From the NCBI GenBank assembly GCA_913055805.1, contig CAJXLF010000016.1:1-51749 (forward strand): a stretch of 51,749 nt of DNA, read 5' to 3'. A program made the translations under genes and the position numbers. Within the stretch, counting starts at the first letter, position 1, and each line of letters starts with the position of its first letter. Below are positions 17,251 through 25,363 of the stretch, piece after piece. Origin of the DNA: an uncultured Salinisphaerales bacterium. GTDB taxonomy: Bacteria > Pseudomonadota > Gammaproteobacteria > Nevskiales > CAJXLF01. A model generated the notes under the pieces. That model was given only the letters and a program-made list of their open reading frames with translations. It ran no database searches and was not told where the DNA came from.

Positions 17251-18072
17251 ATGCCGGTTTTCGATTTTGATGGCATGGCCATCGCTTATGATCACGCTGG
17301 AACAGGTGATCCCGTTCTCTTTCTGCACAACCTCGGCGGCGACCGTAGCATCTGGGCGGCCCAGTACCAGGCCATGCAGGCGACGCATAGCGTATACGCC
17401 CTGGACTGGTTCGGTTACGGCGATTCGGATATCCCCGACAACGGTTACAGCATCGAAAACTACCAGCGGTTGCTCGGTGATTTTATCCAGGCTCACGGCC
17501 TGCGCAATGTCACCCTGGTAGGGCATTGCTTCGGCAGTGCCATGGCATTGCTCTACGCCAAGCGGCACCCGGAAATGGTACAGGCGCTGGTGTTGAGCAG
17601 TCCTCTGACAGCCGCCACTTTGCGCCCTACCCTGACAGGCTGGACTGCCCGGATCGCCAGGCACATGCGGCTTGACGCCATCGCTGCAGGCCTGCGCTTG
17701 CCCGCCTTGGTTGCCGGGTGGTTGGTGCGTGAACAACTCGGCCCATTCAGTCGTGGGATAGACAGTAACGCTTTCCTGAAACTGAAAAATCGCTGGTCAG
17801 AGCCACGCCGGTTGTTACCTGTTGCGGCCGTGGCGCGTGATCTGCCCGGTCTGGCTGAGCTCGACAGTTTTCGGCCGCCTGAAACTTTTCCTCCGATCAC
17901 AACAATCTGGGGGGAGGAAAACCGTATTCTTTCACCGAATGCGGGTATGCAACTCAATGTTTCTCTCAAACCGCAGCGCATGGTCACTTTGCCCGACTGT
18001 GGTCACTTGCTCATGCTGGAAGCGCCGGATACCGTCACTAACGCCATATATAGTGCTTTACCATCAAGGTAG
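17251..18072 (+). CDS. Alpha/beta-fold hydrolase-like protein with Cys at the nucleophile position
   Basis: A 273-residue alpha/beta-hydrolase fold protein. The oxyanion region is LHNLGGDRSIW and the helix after the elbow is standard, but the elbow itself is GHCFGS, with Cys93 in place of Ser. The usual acidic residue is Asn223 (GEENRIL, where relatives have D), while the His is present at H251 (PDCGHLLMLE). It may use a Cys nucleophile like dienelactone hydrolase, or be non-hydrolytic. GGAGGAA precedes the ATG by 6 bp, inside the end of the CocE gene, so the two are co-translated. Confidence 0.85.
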   Translation: MPVFDFDGMAIAYDHAGTGDPVLFLHNLGGDRSIWAAQYQAMQATHSVYALDWFGYGDSDIPDNGYSIENYQRLLGDFIQAHGLRNVTLVGHCFGSAMALLYAKRHPEMVQALVLSSPLTAATLRPTLTGWTARIARHMRLDAIAAGLRLPALVAGWLVREQLGPFSRGIDSNAFLKLKNRWSEPRRLLPVAAVARDLPGLAELDSFRPPETFPPITTIWGEENRILSPNAGMQLNVSLKPQRMVTLPDCGHLLMLEAPDTVTNAIYSALPSR

Positions 18073-18128
18073 TTGCCCGCCTTCTGCATCTGGCCTGAAA
18101 GTGTGGGATGCACACAACGGAGACAGGT

Positions 18129-18482
18129 ATGCAATGGCAGTTATTGCTCGCGGCGGCTTTCTTTGCCGGCATGGGGCTGGTGGCCTTGGCGAGGCCCCAG
18201 TTCGTGGGAAACTTTTTTGATCAGCAGCTGATTTCTGTGGACAGCCGTAATGAGGTGCGGGCGGTGTATGGCGGTTTTGGCATCACCATCGCCCTGGCTC
18301 TGTATCTGGCTTCGGTCCGGGCCGAATGGCATGACGGCATTATTATCTGTGTGGCGCTGGCGCTGCTGGGTATGGCTGGCGGGCGCCTGATCAGCGTGCT
18401 GTTCGAACGGCCGGGTTTCTGGCCCTGGTTCTATTTCGGTCTGGAAATCGCCGGCGCGGCGATGCTGTATTCGGCGCTTTAG
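18129..18482 (+). CDS. DUF4345-type small membrane protein
   Basis: A 117-residue inner-membrane protein with four hydrophobic helices. The ARPQ motif after the first helix and the NEVRAVYGGFGITIAL segment (the conserved E-R-YGG) match the DUF4345 family, whose function is unknown. GGAG at 18119-18122 is 6 bp before ATG 18129; an upstream ATG at 18108 is not supported. It is third in a run with two hydrolases (57 bp gap) and is convergent with the second monooxygenase, whose stop is 4 bp away. Confidence 0.75.
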   Translation: MQWQLLLAAAFFAGMGLVALARPQFVGNFFDQQLISVDSRNEVRAVYGGFGITIALALYLASVRAEWHDGIIICVALALLGMAGGRLISVLFERPGFWPWFYFGLEIAGAAMLYSAL

Positions 18483-18485
18483 CCT

Positions 18486-20045
18486 TCAGGCGCTGGCTGC
18501 CTGAGCCGCCATTTCGGCTGTTTCGGGGCTGCCGGGGAGTAGATCCTCGCGGCGGTGCATCAGCCGGTATTCGCTGAAGTCCGGGTGCTGCATTTCCTTG
18601 CGGAATCTGCGTGGCGCCCAGGGGTACAGATTGGGGATGCCGTTCTTGTCCAGGTACCAGCTCTGACAGCCGCCCGTGAACCAGACGGTGTTCTTGACCG
18701 CTTCGGCCATCGCGGCATTGTAGTCTTCGAAGGCTTTTTTCTTCGGCGCCATGGCCAGCAGGCCATCGCGCTTCATCTTGTCCAGGCACTGGATGATGTA
18801 GTCGATCTGGTTCTCGGTAATGGAGGTCAGGGAGATGTTGCCAACCGGACCGGTGGGGCCTTCCAGCATCCAGAAATTCGGAAAGCCGGGAATGCTCATG
18901 GCGCGGTGGGCATGTGGAATACCGTTCCATAGCGCATTCAGTTCCACGCCCTTCTCGCCGGTGACCCGGGTAGGCAGGATGAAATTGGAGACCTTGAAAC
19001 CGGTGGCCAGCACCAGCACGTCCAGTGCATGCAGTACGCCGTCTTTGGTGCGAATCCCGGTTGGCTCGATACGCTCAATACCCTCGGTGACGATGTCGGC
19101 ATTGTCGCGGGAAATGGCCGGGTAGAAGTCCGAGCATATGATGAGTCGCTTGCAGGCGGCCTGATAATCAGGCGTGAGCTTGGCGCGCTTGACCGGGTTC
19201 GGTACGTTCTTCTCCAGATTGCGCCGGCACATCCAGCTTACGTACCACTGCAGCAGCTTGTTGCCTACCGTGGCTTCGGCAATGGTCCACTCGATGACCT
19301 TGTAATAGAACCAGTAGGAGGCGCGGCAGAGCACGGGGAAGGCGCGCAGCAGCTTCTTCCAGTACTCGGGATATTCCCGCTGGAACAGCGGATGCATCCA
19401 CTGCGCGGTACGCTGGAACAGGGCTAGATGTTCCACCTTGTCGGCAATGGCGCCGACGATCTGCGCCGAGGTGGAGCCGGTGCCGATAATGCCCACGCGT
19501 TTGCCTTCGATGGACACATTGTGGTCCCAGCGGGCAGTGTGGAATCTGGCGCCCTCGAAACTGTCCAGACCGGGGATATCCGGCACTGATGGGTGATGCA
19601 GGATGCCGGTGGCGGCGATCACCAGATCATAGGTGGCCTGTTCGCCCTGGCTGGTAGTGAGCTGCCATACCGGCGCCTCGTAGCGCAGGTCGGTGACTTC
19701 GGTATTGAAGCGGGTGCATTCGGTGACGCCGTATTTTTGCGCTGTGCGTTCCATATAGGCCTGGATATCCGGGCCATAGGAAAAGCGGTGCGGCCAGTCG
19801 GGATTGGGCTCGAACGTGAAGGAGTACCAGTGTGAGGGAACGTCACAGGAAAGACCCGGGTAGCTGTTTTCGCGCCAGGTGCCGCCGACGCGATCCCCTT
19901 TTTCATACACCGTGATATCGGTGTATCCGGCTCTTCTCAGTTTCACTACCGCGGCAATGCCGGACATGCCGGCGCCAATAATGGCGATGCGCGGTGTGCG
20001 GCCGGTCTGTGCCCAGCCCTGATTTTCGTTGCCGGTTGCCGTCAC
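18486..20045 (-). CDS. Flavin-containing (Baeyer-Villiger type) monooxygenase, copy 2
   Basis: A 519-residue paralogue of the gene at 1333-2898, similar along its whole length, most strongly in the last third (AHRAMSIPGFPNFWMLEGPT and FTGGCQSWYLDK are shared). Motifs: GAGMSG at 24-29, Baeyer-Villiger fingerprint FEGARFHTARW at 163-173 with the canonical Asp next, and the second Rossmann motif around 185-194. It starts at a GTG (20045) with a strong GGAGGAG 6-7 bp upstream. A palindrome at 20132-20148 resembles the operators of the TetR gene at 5905, suggesting shared control. Substrate unknown; a ketone is expected. Confidence 0.92.
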   Translation of the reverse strand: MTATGNENQGWAQTGRTPRIAIIGAGMSGIAAVVKLRRAGYTDITVYEKGDRVGGTWRENSYPGLSCDVPSHWYSFTFEPNPDWPHRFSYGPDIQAYMERTAQKYGVTECTRFNTEVTDLRYEAPVWQLTTSQGEQATYDLVIAATGILHHPSVPDIPGLDSFEGARFHTARWDHNVSIEGKRVGIIGTGSTSAQIVGAIADKVEHLALFQRTAQWMHPLFQREYPEYWKKLLRAFPVLCRASYWFYYKVIEWTIAEATVGNKLLQWYVSWMCRRNLEKNVPNPVKRAKLTPDYQAACKRLIICSDFYPAISRDNADIVTEGIERIEPTGIRTKDGVLHALDVLVLATGFKVSNFILPTRVTGEKGVELNALWNGIPHAHRAMSIPGFPNFWMLEGPTGPVGNISLTSITENQIDYIIQCLDKMKRDGLLAMAPKKKAFEDYNAAMAEAVKNTVWFTGGCQSWYLDKNGIPNLYPWAPRRFRKEMQHPDFSEYRLMHRREDLLPGSPETAEMAAQAASA

Positions 20046-20131
20046 GGGAATCTCCTCCTGCTTTTATATATTGAGGATAACGCAGCAGGTGGATAAAAGG
20101 GCTATTGGGGGGACTGGCGGATAATGGGCCT

Positions 20132-20148
20132 TACCGATCGGTCAGTGT
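20132..20148. promoter_or_regulatory. TetR-type operator candidate upstream of monooxygenase 2
   Basis: TACCGATCGGTCAGTGT contains the perfect 10-bp palindrome ACCGATCGGT (20133-20142). Aligned with the two sites at 5786 and 5832 it shares TACC, GGTC and the following purine-G. It is about 87 bp upstream of the GTG start at 20045. Confidence 0.5.
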
Positions 20149-20303
20149 GGCGCCTGGGTGACAGGTCAGGAGATGCCAGTTTTCTCTCTCGCGCCACCGG
20201 GCAGGGATTACGGAGAGGATGCCTGGTTAATCCTGTGGACCAAGGAAGTGCGAAGTTGTTCTTCCCGCCTGAGTCAGGGGGTCAGGGGTGTGGAAACAAT
20301 AAA

Positions 20304-20329
20304 GGCGGGGCCATTTTCATGGCCCCGCC
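20304..20329 (-). terminator. Strong intrinsic terminator (minus strand)
   Basis: A perfect 11-bp stem (GGCGGGGCCAT / ATGGCCCCGCC) with a 4-nt loop; on the minus strand it is followed by TTTATTGTTT. It lies about 210 bp beyond the LysR stop at 20541, so it ends either the LysR transcript or a separate small RNA. Confidence 0.75.
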
Positions 20330-20540
20330 ATTCCTCGGGGGGAGGGGTCGCGGCCGCCGCCGCTATCGGAAAGAGGTCTGCCAGACACCGCTCAGTAACC
20401 GGCAGACCTCAACATCCGAATCCTGTTTACGGGCAGATGAGGCCCGTAGATAAGATTCATGAATAATTCAGGTAGAGCAAGACTAGACCCGCAACAGAGG
20501 GCTGACAAACGAGAATTTCACTGCTTCAGGTGAATAAAAC
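20330..20540 (-). ncRNA. Structured non-coding stretch, possible small RNA or 3' UTR
   Basis: This gene-free DNA between the LysR stop and the terminator holds two more strong inverted repeats: GAGGTCTGCC at 20373-20382 with GGCAGACCTC at 20401-20410 (18-nt loop), and ACGGGC at 20429-20434 with GCCCGT at 20442-20447, the latter flanked by a further GAATC/GATTC pair. Together with the terminator at 20304 this gives three successive hairpins on one strand. No convincing open frame or known RNA family was recognised. The rest of the gap (20046-20303) holds the monooxygenase promoter and the operator at 20132. Confidence 0.35.
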
Positions 20541-21443
20541 TCAACTGAAAGATTCCAGGCGCTTAAGAATTCGCTGTAACCAGTTGATAAAAGCCTGAAT
20601 CTCGGCGCGATCGCCGTCCTCTGGCCTGTGGATGAGATAGTAACTTTCGGCCACCGGTATATCGATTTCCCAGGGTAGCGCCAGGCGTCCGGCCTTGATC
20701 CAGGGTGAAATCCAGGGAAACAGCCCCAACGCCAGGCCCAGCCCCTGCTCGGCGGCCCGCAGGATCTGCATATAGTCGTCCAGCCACAGTTCCTTGGGCG
20801 GGGCATCCAGGTCGATGTCCGCGAGGTCGCCCCAGCGTTGCCAGGAATCCTGCGCCTGCGAAGACTGAATCAGGGTCAGGCGAGTGATCTCTTCCAGCGG
20901 AATGGTGCTGATACCCTTGGCCAGGCGCGGGGCACAGACCGGGGCGGCATTGGTGTCGAACAGTTTGACCTTGCTGACACCCGGCCAGTCACCCGAGCCA
21001 TAGCGGATAGCCAGGTCCATGTCCGAAACCAGGAATTCCTCGCTGCGCAGGCCGGTATCAATGCGCAGGTCGATTTCGGGATGCTCGCGCTGGAAACTGC
21101 GCAAGGCCGGCACCACGACCTCACTGGCAATGAAGGGACCCATGGTGATTTTCAACTGCGGCCGCCCATAACGACGCAGGGCGTCCGCCGTGCCGGTGCG
21201 CAGCATTTCCATCGCCTGGCTGACAGTGCGCAGATAGGCATGCCCCGCGTCAGTCAGCTCCAGCGCCCGGTTCAGACGGTGGAACAGCATCACGCCCAGA
21301 TGGTCTTCCAGTGCCTTGATCTGATGACTGACGGCAGAAGGCGTAACATGCAGCTCTTCGGCCGCCAGTTTGAAACTCAGGTGACGTCCAGCCGCGTCGA
21401 ATACGCGCAGCAGATTCAGGGGAGGCAGTCGGCGATCGCTCAT
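20541..21443 (-). CDS. LysR-family transcriptional regulator (GcvA-like)
   Basis: A 300-residue LysR regulator. The N-terminal helix-turn-helix is LRVFDAAGRHLSFKLAAEEL followed by HVTPSAVSHQIKALEDHLG, the pattern of the GcvA group (PPLNLLRVFDA). The rest is the periplasmic-binding-like effector domain. It is divergent from the exported LEA-like gene at 21617, its nearest possible target, with about 170 bp between. Its ligand is not predictable. A structured non-coding stretch and a terminator lie downstream. Confidence 0.92.
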   Translation of the reverse strand: MSDRRLPPLNLLRVFDAAGRHLSFKLAAEELHVTPSAVSHQIKALEDHLGVMLFHRLNRALELTDAGHAYLRTVSQAMEMLRTGTADALRRYGRPQLKITMGPFIASEVVVPALRSFQREHPEIDLRIDTGLRSEEFLVSDMDLAIRYGSGDWPGVSKVKLFDTNAAPVCAPRLAKGISTIPLEEITRLTLIQSSQAQDSWQRWGDLADIDLDAPPKELWLDDYMQILRAAEQGLGLALGLFPWISPWIKAGRLALPWEIDIPVAESYYLIHRPEDGDRAEIQAFINWLQRILKRLESFS

Positions 21444-21616
21444 GGGTGAATATCATTCATGAAATAGTCGCCGGGGCCAAGTGCAGGCCACCTGAGCCTG
21501 GCGGGCCCGATCCAGGAAGGGTCGTTAATGTTCAGCAAGCGTTCATTTAGCAAATGCACAATGGGCAACGTTCCATTTCAAAAGACCGAGTTGGGGATAG
21601 AGTCAAAGGAGCACTC

Positions 21617-22096
21617 ATGAACCGTTTTACAGTTATTTTTCTCAGCAGTGTATTTATAGCCTTGCCCGCCTGGGCCGCGGAAGCGGATGTGCAAGCCGAG
21701 GCCGGGGTGCAAGCCGAAACCGAAGAGGGCCTTTTCAGTCGTGGCTGGAACAACTTCAAGGGATTTTTCGGCTTCAATGGTGAGGAGCAGCCAGTGGAAG
21801 AACAGGCCGCTGCCGAGCCGCAAACCAAGCCAGAGACTGTGGCCGAGGATGATTCGCTGATCGACAAGGCAGCTGAATCCACCAAGGCGGGCGTGGACTG
21901 GACCGCCGACAAGGCCAAAAAAGGCGCCGAATGGACCAAGGAAACGGCCGTTAACGTCAAGGATGATGCCGTAGGCGGCGCCAAGGCGGTTGGCGGGGCT
22001 GTGAAGGAAGGCGCCGGCAAGGTCGGCGGAGCCGTCAAGGATGTGTTCACCTCCGACAGCAAGGTAGAAGCCGAAGCTACGGTGGAAGCTGATTAG
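21617..22096 (+). CDS. Exported Ala/Lys/Glu-rich LEA-like protein 1
   Basis: A 159-residue protein with a signal peptide of about 21 residues (ending LPAWA/AEA). The mature chain is rich in Ala, Lys, Glu, Asp and Gly with almost no Cys or aromatic clusters, apart from one hydrophobic patch, GLFSRGWNNFKGFFGFNGEE. The C-terminal half has short repeats such as DKAKKGAEWTKE and GGAVKEGAGKVGGAVKD, resembling group 3 LEA proteins that protect against drying. AAGGAGC precedes ATG 21617. Its paralogue follows at 22193. Location is probably periplasmic; function inferred only from composition. Confidence 0.75.
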   Translation: MNRFTVIFLSSVFIALPAWAAEADVQAEAGVQAETEEGLFSRGWNNFKGFFGFNGEEQPVEEQAAAEPQTKPETVAEDDSLIDKAAESTKAGVDWTADKAKKGAEWTKETAVNVKDDAVGGAKAVGGAVKEGAGKVGGAVKDVFTSDSKVEAEATVEAD

Positions 22097-22103
22097 TCAT
22101 TCC

Positions 22104-22133
22104 AGCCAGCCGCCTCATGCGGCTGGCTTTCTT
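22104..22133 (+). terminator. Intrinsic terminator after LEA-like gene 1
   Basis: A perfect 10-bp stem (AGCCAGCCGC / GCGGCTGGCT) with a 5-nt loop runs into TTTCTT, 8 bp after the stop codon. It separates the two LEA-like genes into independent or partly read-through units. Confidence 0.8.
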
Positions 22134-22192
22134 GTGGGCACTCACGTAGGGTGCGCCACTCATAAACTTTTAGAACTCACAGGAGTATCACA

Positions 22193-22723
22193 ATGAATTT
22201 CAAACACATCGCAATCGCCTTGACCGCAGTGGCCATCAGTGCGCCGGCCCTGGCTGAAAGCGAAGCCTCTGTTGGCGCCGATGCCAAGGTGGAAGCCAAG
22301 AGTGAAGGCGGTTTCTTCAGCCGTGCCGTAGACGGGGTGAAAGGCCTGTTCGGCGGTGAGGAAAAGGCCGCAGACAATCAGGTCAAGGATGATGCAGCCA
22401 AGGAAAATGCCGCTGAAGCCAAGGCTGCAGGTCAGGCCAAGGCCGAATCCGCCAAGGACGCGGGTGAAAGCAATGCCGACGCTGCCAAGGCCAAATCCGA
22501 CGAGATGAAGAGTGAAGCCAGCGCCCAGGCTGAAGCCGGCAATGACAAGGCCGGGGACATGAAGGCCGAAGGTGAAGCCAAGGCCAAGGAAATGGGTGAA
22601 AAGGGCGCCGACAAGATGAGCGAAGGTGCTGACAAGACCAAGGATGCGGCCAAGTCCCTGATGGACAGCAAGCCTGAAGCCAAGGTCAAGGCTGACGTCA
22701 AGGTGGACGCTGAAGCCAAGTAA
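22193..22723 (+). CDS. Exported Ala/Lys/Glu-rich LEA-like protein 2
   Basis: A 176-residue paralogue of the preceding gene with a signal peptide ending ISAPALA/ES. It shares the hydrophobic patch right after an acidic stretch (GGFFSRAVDGVKGLFGGEE). The remaining ~110 residues are almost wholly Ala, Lys, Glu, Asp and Gly in helical 11-residue-like repeats (for example AKAAGQAKAESAKDAGES), with no Cys or Trp. The composition fits a natively unfolded, amphipathic, stress-type protein. CAGGAG lies just before the ATG, and a bidirectional terminator follows. Confidence 0.75.
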   Translation: MNFKHIAIALTAVAISAPALAESEASVGADAKVEAKSEGGFFSRAVDGVKGLFGGEEKAADNQVKDDAAKENAAEAKAAGQAKAESAKDAGESNADAAKAKSDEMKSEASAQAEAGNDKAGDMKAEGEAKAKEMGEKGADKMSEGADKTKDAAKSLMDSKPEAKVKADVKVDAEAK

Positions 22724-22740
22724 GCGTTCAGCCTTTAATA

Positions 22741-22770
22741 AAAAAGCCCCGGTTTTGCCGGGGCTTTTTT
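22741..22770. terminator. Bidirectional intrinsic terminator
   Basis: AAAAAGCCCCGG and CCGGGGCTTTTT form a 12-bp stem with a TTTTG loop, giving T-tracts on both strands. It lies between the plus-strand LEA-like gene (stop 22723) and the minus-strand SDR (stop 22824) and should stop transcription from both sides. Confidence 0.9.
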
Positions 22771-22823
22771 TGTTTCCACGACCCCCTCGATTCCCCTTGA
22801 CTCAAGGGGGAGGGGAGCGTCTT

Positions 22824-23693
22824 TCACGAGTTTTTTATTACGTCCGGCACCGGCGTATTGGCCGGCACGAAGAAGTCCGGCATGAGCTTGTCGAAAGCTG
22901 TGCCGGGCGTGACTGCATATTTGCCAAAATCGGTTTCACCAGCTTCCGCCAGTACCAGATCATCGATGCAGAAATTGCCGCTGAACTCGCGGCTGTTTTT
23001 GGTGAGAATGGCATAGGCGGCATCACCCATGATGTCCGGTGTGCGACTCTGACTCACCATTTGCTCGCCGCCCAGCAGGTTCTTGACTGCGGCCGTGGCA
23101 ATGGTGGTACGGGGCCACAGGCAATTGAAGGCAATGCCGGCTTTCTTGAATTCGGCGGCCATGGCCCAGGCGTAAATGCTCATGGTGAACTTGGCCAGGG
23201 TGTAGGCGGCATGGTTTTCAAACCATTTGATGTCCATGTCCAGTGGCGGCGCCAGATTCAGTACGTGCGGGTTTTCGGCCTTTTTCAGATGCGGGATGCA
23301 TAGCTTGGAGACCAGATAGGTGCCGCGGCCGTTGATCTGGTGCATCAGATCATAGCGCTTCATGTCGGTGGCTTCGGTGCCGGTCAGGTTGATAGCGCTG
23401 GCGTTGTTGACGCAGACATCAATGCCGCCGAAGGTTTCCACGGCTTTTTCCACCGCCGCCAGCACCTCATCATCGTTGCGGATGTCGGTTTTGATGGGCA
23501 GCGCTTTGCCGCCGGCAGCTTCGATTTCTTCGGCCGCCGTGTAAATAGTGCCGGCCAGCTTGGGGTGTGGTTCGGTGGTTTTGGCGGCAATGACGATGTT
23601 GGCGCCGTCGACAGCAGCACGCTTGGCAATGGCCAGGCCGATGCCGCGCGTGGCGCCGGTAATGAACAGGGTTTTGCCCTTCAGATCAGCCAT
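22824..23693 (-). CDS. HSDL2-like short-chain dehydrogenase
   Basis: A 289-residue SDR with the classical cofactor motif TGATRGIG near residue 12, NNAS at about 100 and the catalytic YTLAK. The segment NLAPPLDMDIKWFENHAAY and the IYTAAEEIEAAGGKALP region match the hydroxysteroid dehydrogenase-like 2 (HSDL2) group, where the usual catalytic Ser context is changed to a PPL loop. The natural substrate of this group is uncertain; fatty acid or steroid metabolism is proposed. It is divergent from the PhoX-family gene across about 118 bp. GGAGA lies upstream of the ATG. Confidence 0.9.
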   Translation of the reverse strand: MADLKGKTLFITGATRGIGLAIAKRAAVDGANIVIAAKTTEPHPKLAGTIYTAAEEIEAAGGKALPIKTDIRNDDEVLAAVEKAVETFGGIDVCVNNASAINLTGTEATDMKRYDLMHQINGRGTYLVSKLCIPHLKKAENPHVLNLAPPLDMDIKWFENHAAYTLAKFTMSIYAWAMAAEFKKAGIAFNCLWPRTTIATAAVKNLLGGEQMVSQSRTPDIMGDAAYAILTKNSREFSGNFCIDDLVLAEAGETDFGKYAVTPGTAFDKLMPDFFVPANTPVPDVIKNS

Positions 23694-23811
23694 GGGGGTC
23701 TCCTCTCAGGCGTCCAGGATTTTGAAACCGTTCGAGTGTGCCAGCAGGCCCGAGCAAAATCCACGACTGGGCAAATACAGATTACCGCTGCAGAGATGAC
23801 ATAATGCCGTC

Positions 23812-25260
23812 ATGATGCGCTTGCAGAATGACGCGTTTCATCAAGACAAAGATCGACAGGATATGCAGGAGAAAACGCTGATAGCCGGGCTGTCGAGGCG
23901 TGAGTTTTTGCGCCGCGGCCTGATTTGTGCCGGTGTGGTGAGTTCGCCATCGCTGTTGCTGGGCTGTGGGTCCGAAGGGGACGGCGGCAGCACTGTGATG
24001 GGCGGTGGCACCATAGTTCCCCCATTACAGAGCACTGCAGATGCCAATGGCCTGCTGTTGCCTGAGGGTTATGTCAGCCGGGTGATCGCCCAGGCGGCAC
24101 AGATGGTGCCGAACACCACCCAACTGTTGCCACTACTGACTTTTCCTGACGGTGCTGCCAGCTTCCCTGATCCGGAAGTGGCTGGCGGCTGGATTCACGT
24201 CATCAACAGCGAAGTGCCCAAGGTGCCTTCATTGCTGGGTATGGGGCTGGATCCTCTGACCGATCCCCTGATCAGCGCCCTGCAGGACCTGGGACTGGAG
24301 CTCAGTCTGTCCGGTGGCGTATTCGCCATCCGTTTCTCACCAGAAGGCGACATTACCGGCGCCTACCGTCTGCTTAATGGCAGCAACACCAATTGCGCCG
24401 GTGGTATGACGCCCTGGGGTACCTGGATTTCCTGCGAGGAAGTGGATAACGGCACTTCCTTTGAAGTGCATCCGCTGGGCCAGGGCATGATCAATGGTGT
24501 GGAGTACCCGATCCGTCTGGATAACCTCGGCATCTTCAAGCATGAAGCCGCAGCGGTGGATCCCCTGCGCAAGCATGTCTATCTCACCGAGGATCAGGGT
24601 GACGGTCGTTTCTACCGCCTGGTGTCCAGTGATAGCCAGCCCTGGGACGGCAGCGTGAAGGGTGATCTTTCGCTGGGTACGCTGCAGGTCGCGCAGGTTG
24701 TGGGTGATGATCCCGCCGCGACCCGGGATGTGATCTGGCATGACTTGCCGGACCCGTCAGGAGCAACGCCAACGCGTGAACAGGTGGCGGCTTCCACGAT
24801 CTTCGACGGCGGCGAGGGCTGCTGGTATCACGAAGGTATCGTCTACTTTACGACCAAGGGTGATAACCGCGTCTGGGCCTATGATGTCGTGGCCAGCACC
24901 CTGGATGTGCTGTATGACGACGACCAGTACGAGAGCCCGGTGCTGACCGGTGTTGATAACGTGATTGTCAGCCCGGAAGGCAATGTGATCGTGGCCGAGG
25001 ACGGGGGTGACATGCAGGCGGTGGTGCTGACGCCCGGCGGGCAGGTGGCGCCGATTGTGCAGGTGCAGGGGCAGGATGCCTCCGAAATTACCGGCCTGGC
25101 GCTGAACCCGGACGGCACCCGCCTGTACTTCAATTCTCAGCGTGGCGGCGACATCCGCATTCCGATCCCGGAACTGCCGGGGCTACCCATCTCGGGTGAA
25201 GTCGGTGGCGGGATTATCTACGAGATTCGCCGCGAAGACGGCGGGAAAATATTCGGATAA
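23812..25260 (+). CDS. PhoX-family (DUF839) phosphatase-like protein, Tat-exported
   Basis: A 482-residue protein of the PhoX/DUF839 beta-propeller family, calcium- and iron-dependent alkaline phosphatases of marine bacteria. Family motifs: NGSNTNCAGGMTPWGTWISC, FKHEAAAVDPLRKHVYLTED and NVIVSPEGNVIVAEDGG. The N-terminus has a twin-arginine signal, LSRREFLRRG, followed by LLLGCGS, which could be a lipobox, so the protein would be exported folded and perhaps lipid-anchored. A second ATG at 23863 gives a more typical Tat signal and may be the true start. No clear Pho box was found in its upstream region. Phosphatase activity is a family inference. Confidence 0.85.
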   Translation: MMRLQNDAFHQDKDRQDMQEKTLIAGLSRREFLRRGLICAGVVSSPSLLLGCGSEGDGGSTVMGGGTIVPPLQSTADANGLLLPEGYVSRVIAQAAQMVPNTTQLLPLLTFPDGAASFPDPEVAGGWIHVINSEVPKVPSLLGMGLDPLTDPLISALQDLGLELSLSGGVFAIRFSPEGDITGAYRLLNGSNTNCAGGMTPWGTWISCEEVDNGTSFEVHPLGQGMINGVEYPIRLDNLGIFKHEAAAVDPLRKHVYLTEDQGDGRFYRLVSSDSQPWDGSVKGDLSLGTLQVAQVVGDDPAATRDVIWHDLPDPSGATPTREQVAASTIFDGGEGCWYHEGIVYFTTKGDNRVWAYDVVASTLDVLYDDDQYESPVLTGVDNVIVSPEGNVIVAEDGGDMQAVVLTPGGQVAPIVQVQGQDASEITGLALNPDGTRLYFNSQRGGDIRIPIPELPGLPISGEVGGGIIYEIRREDGGKIFG

Positions 25261-25363
25261 ATATCATCTCGACTGAAGGCTCAACAACGGAATGGAGATA
25301 TCCCGAACCGGGAGATTTCTCCACGCGTCCGTTTTACTCGCTTGGTCAAAATGACGGTTTGAA

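Noticed and set aside
20124-20466. Two overlapping ~105-residue plus-strand frames in the structured gap
   Set aside because: Their sequence covers the inverted repeats and is low-complexity; no start signal.
23760-23811. Possible Pho box before the PhoX-family gene
   Set aside because: ATGACAT and CGTCAT occur but not as direct repeats at 11-bp spacing.
25293-25321. Interrupted hairpin after the PhoX-family gene
   Set aside because: Stem has bulges and no T-tract, so it was not called a terminator.
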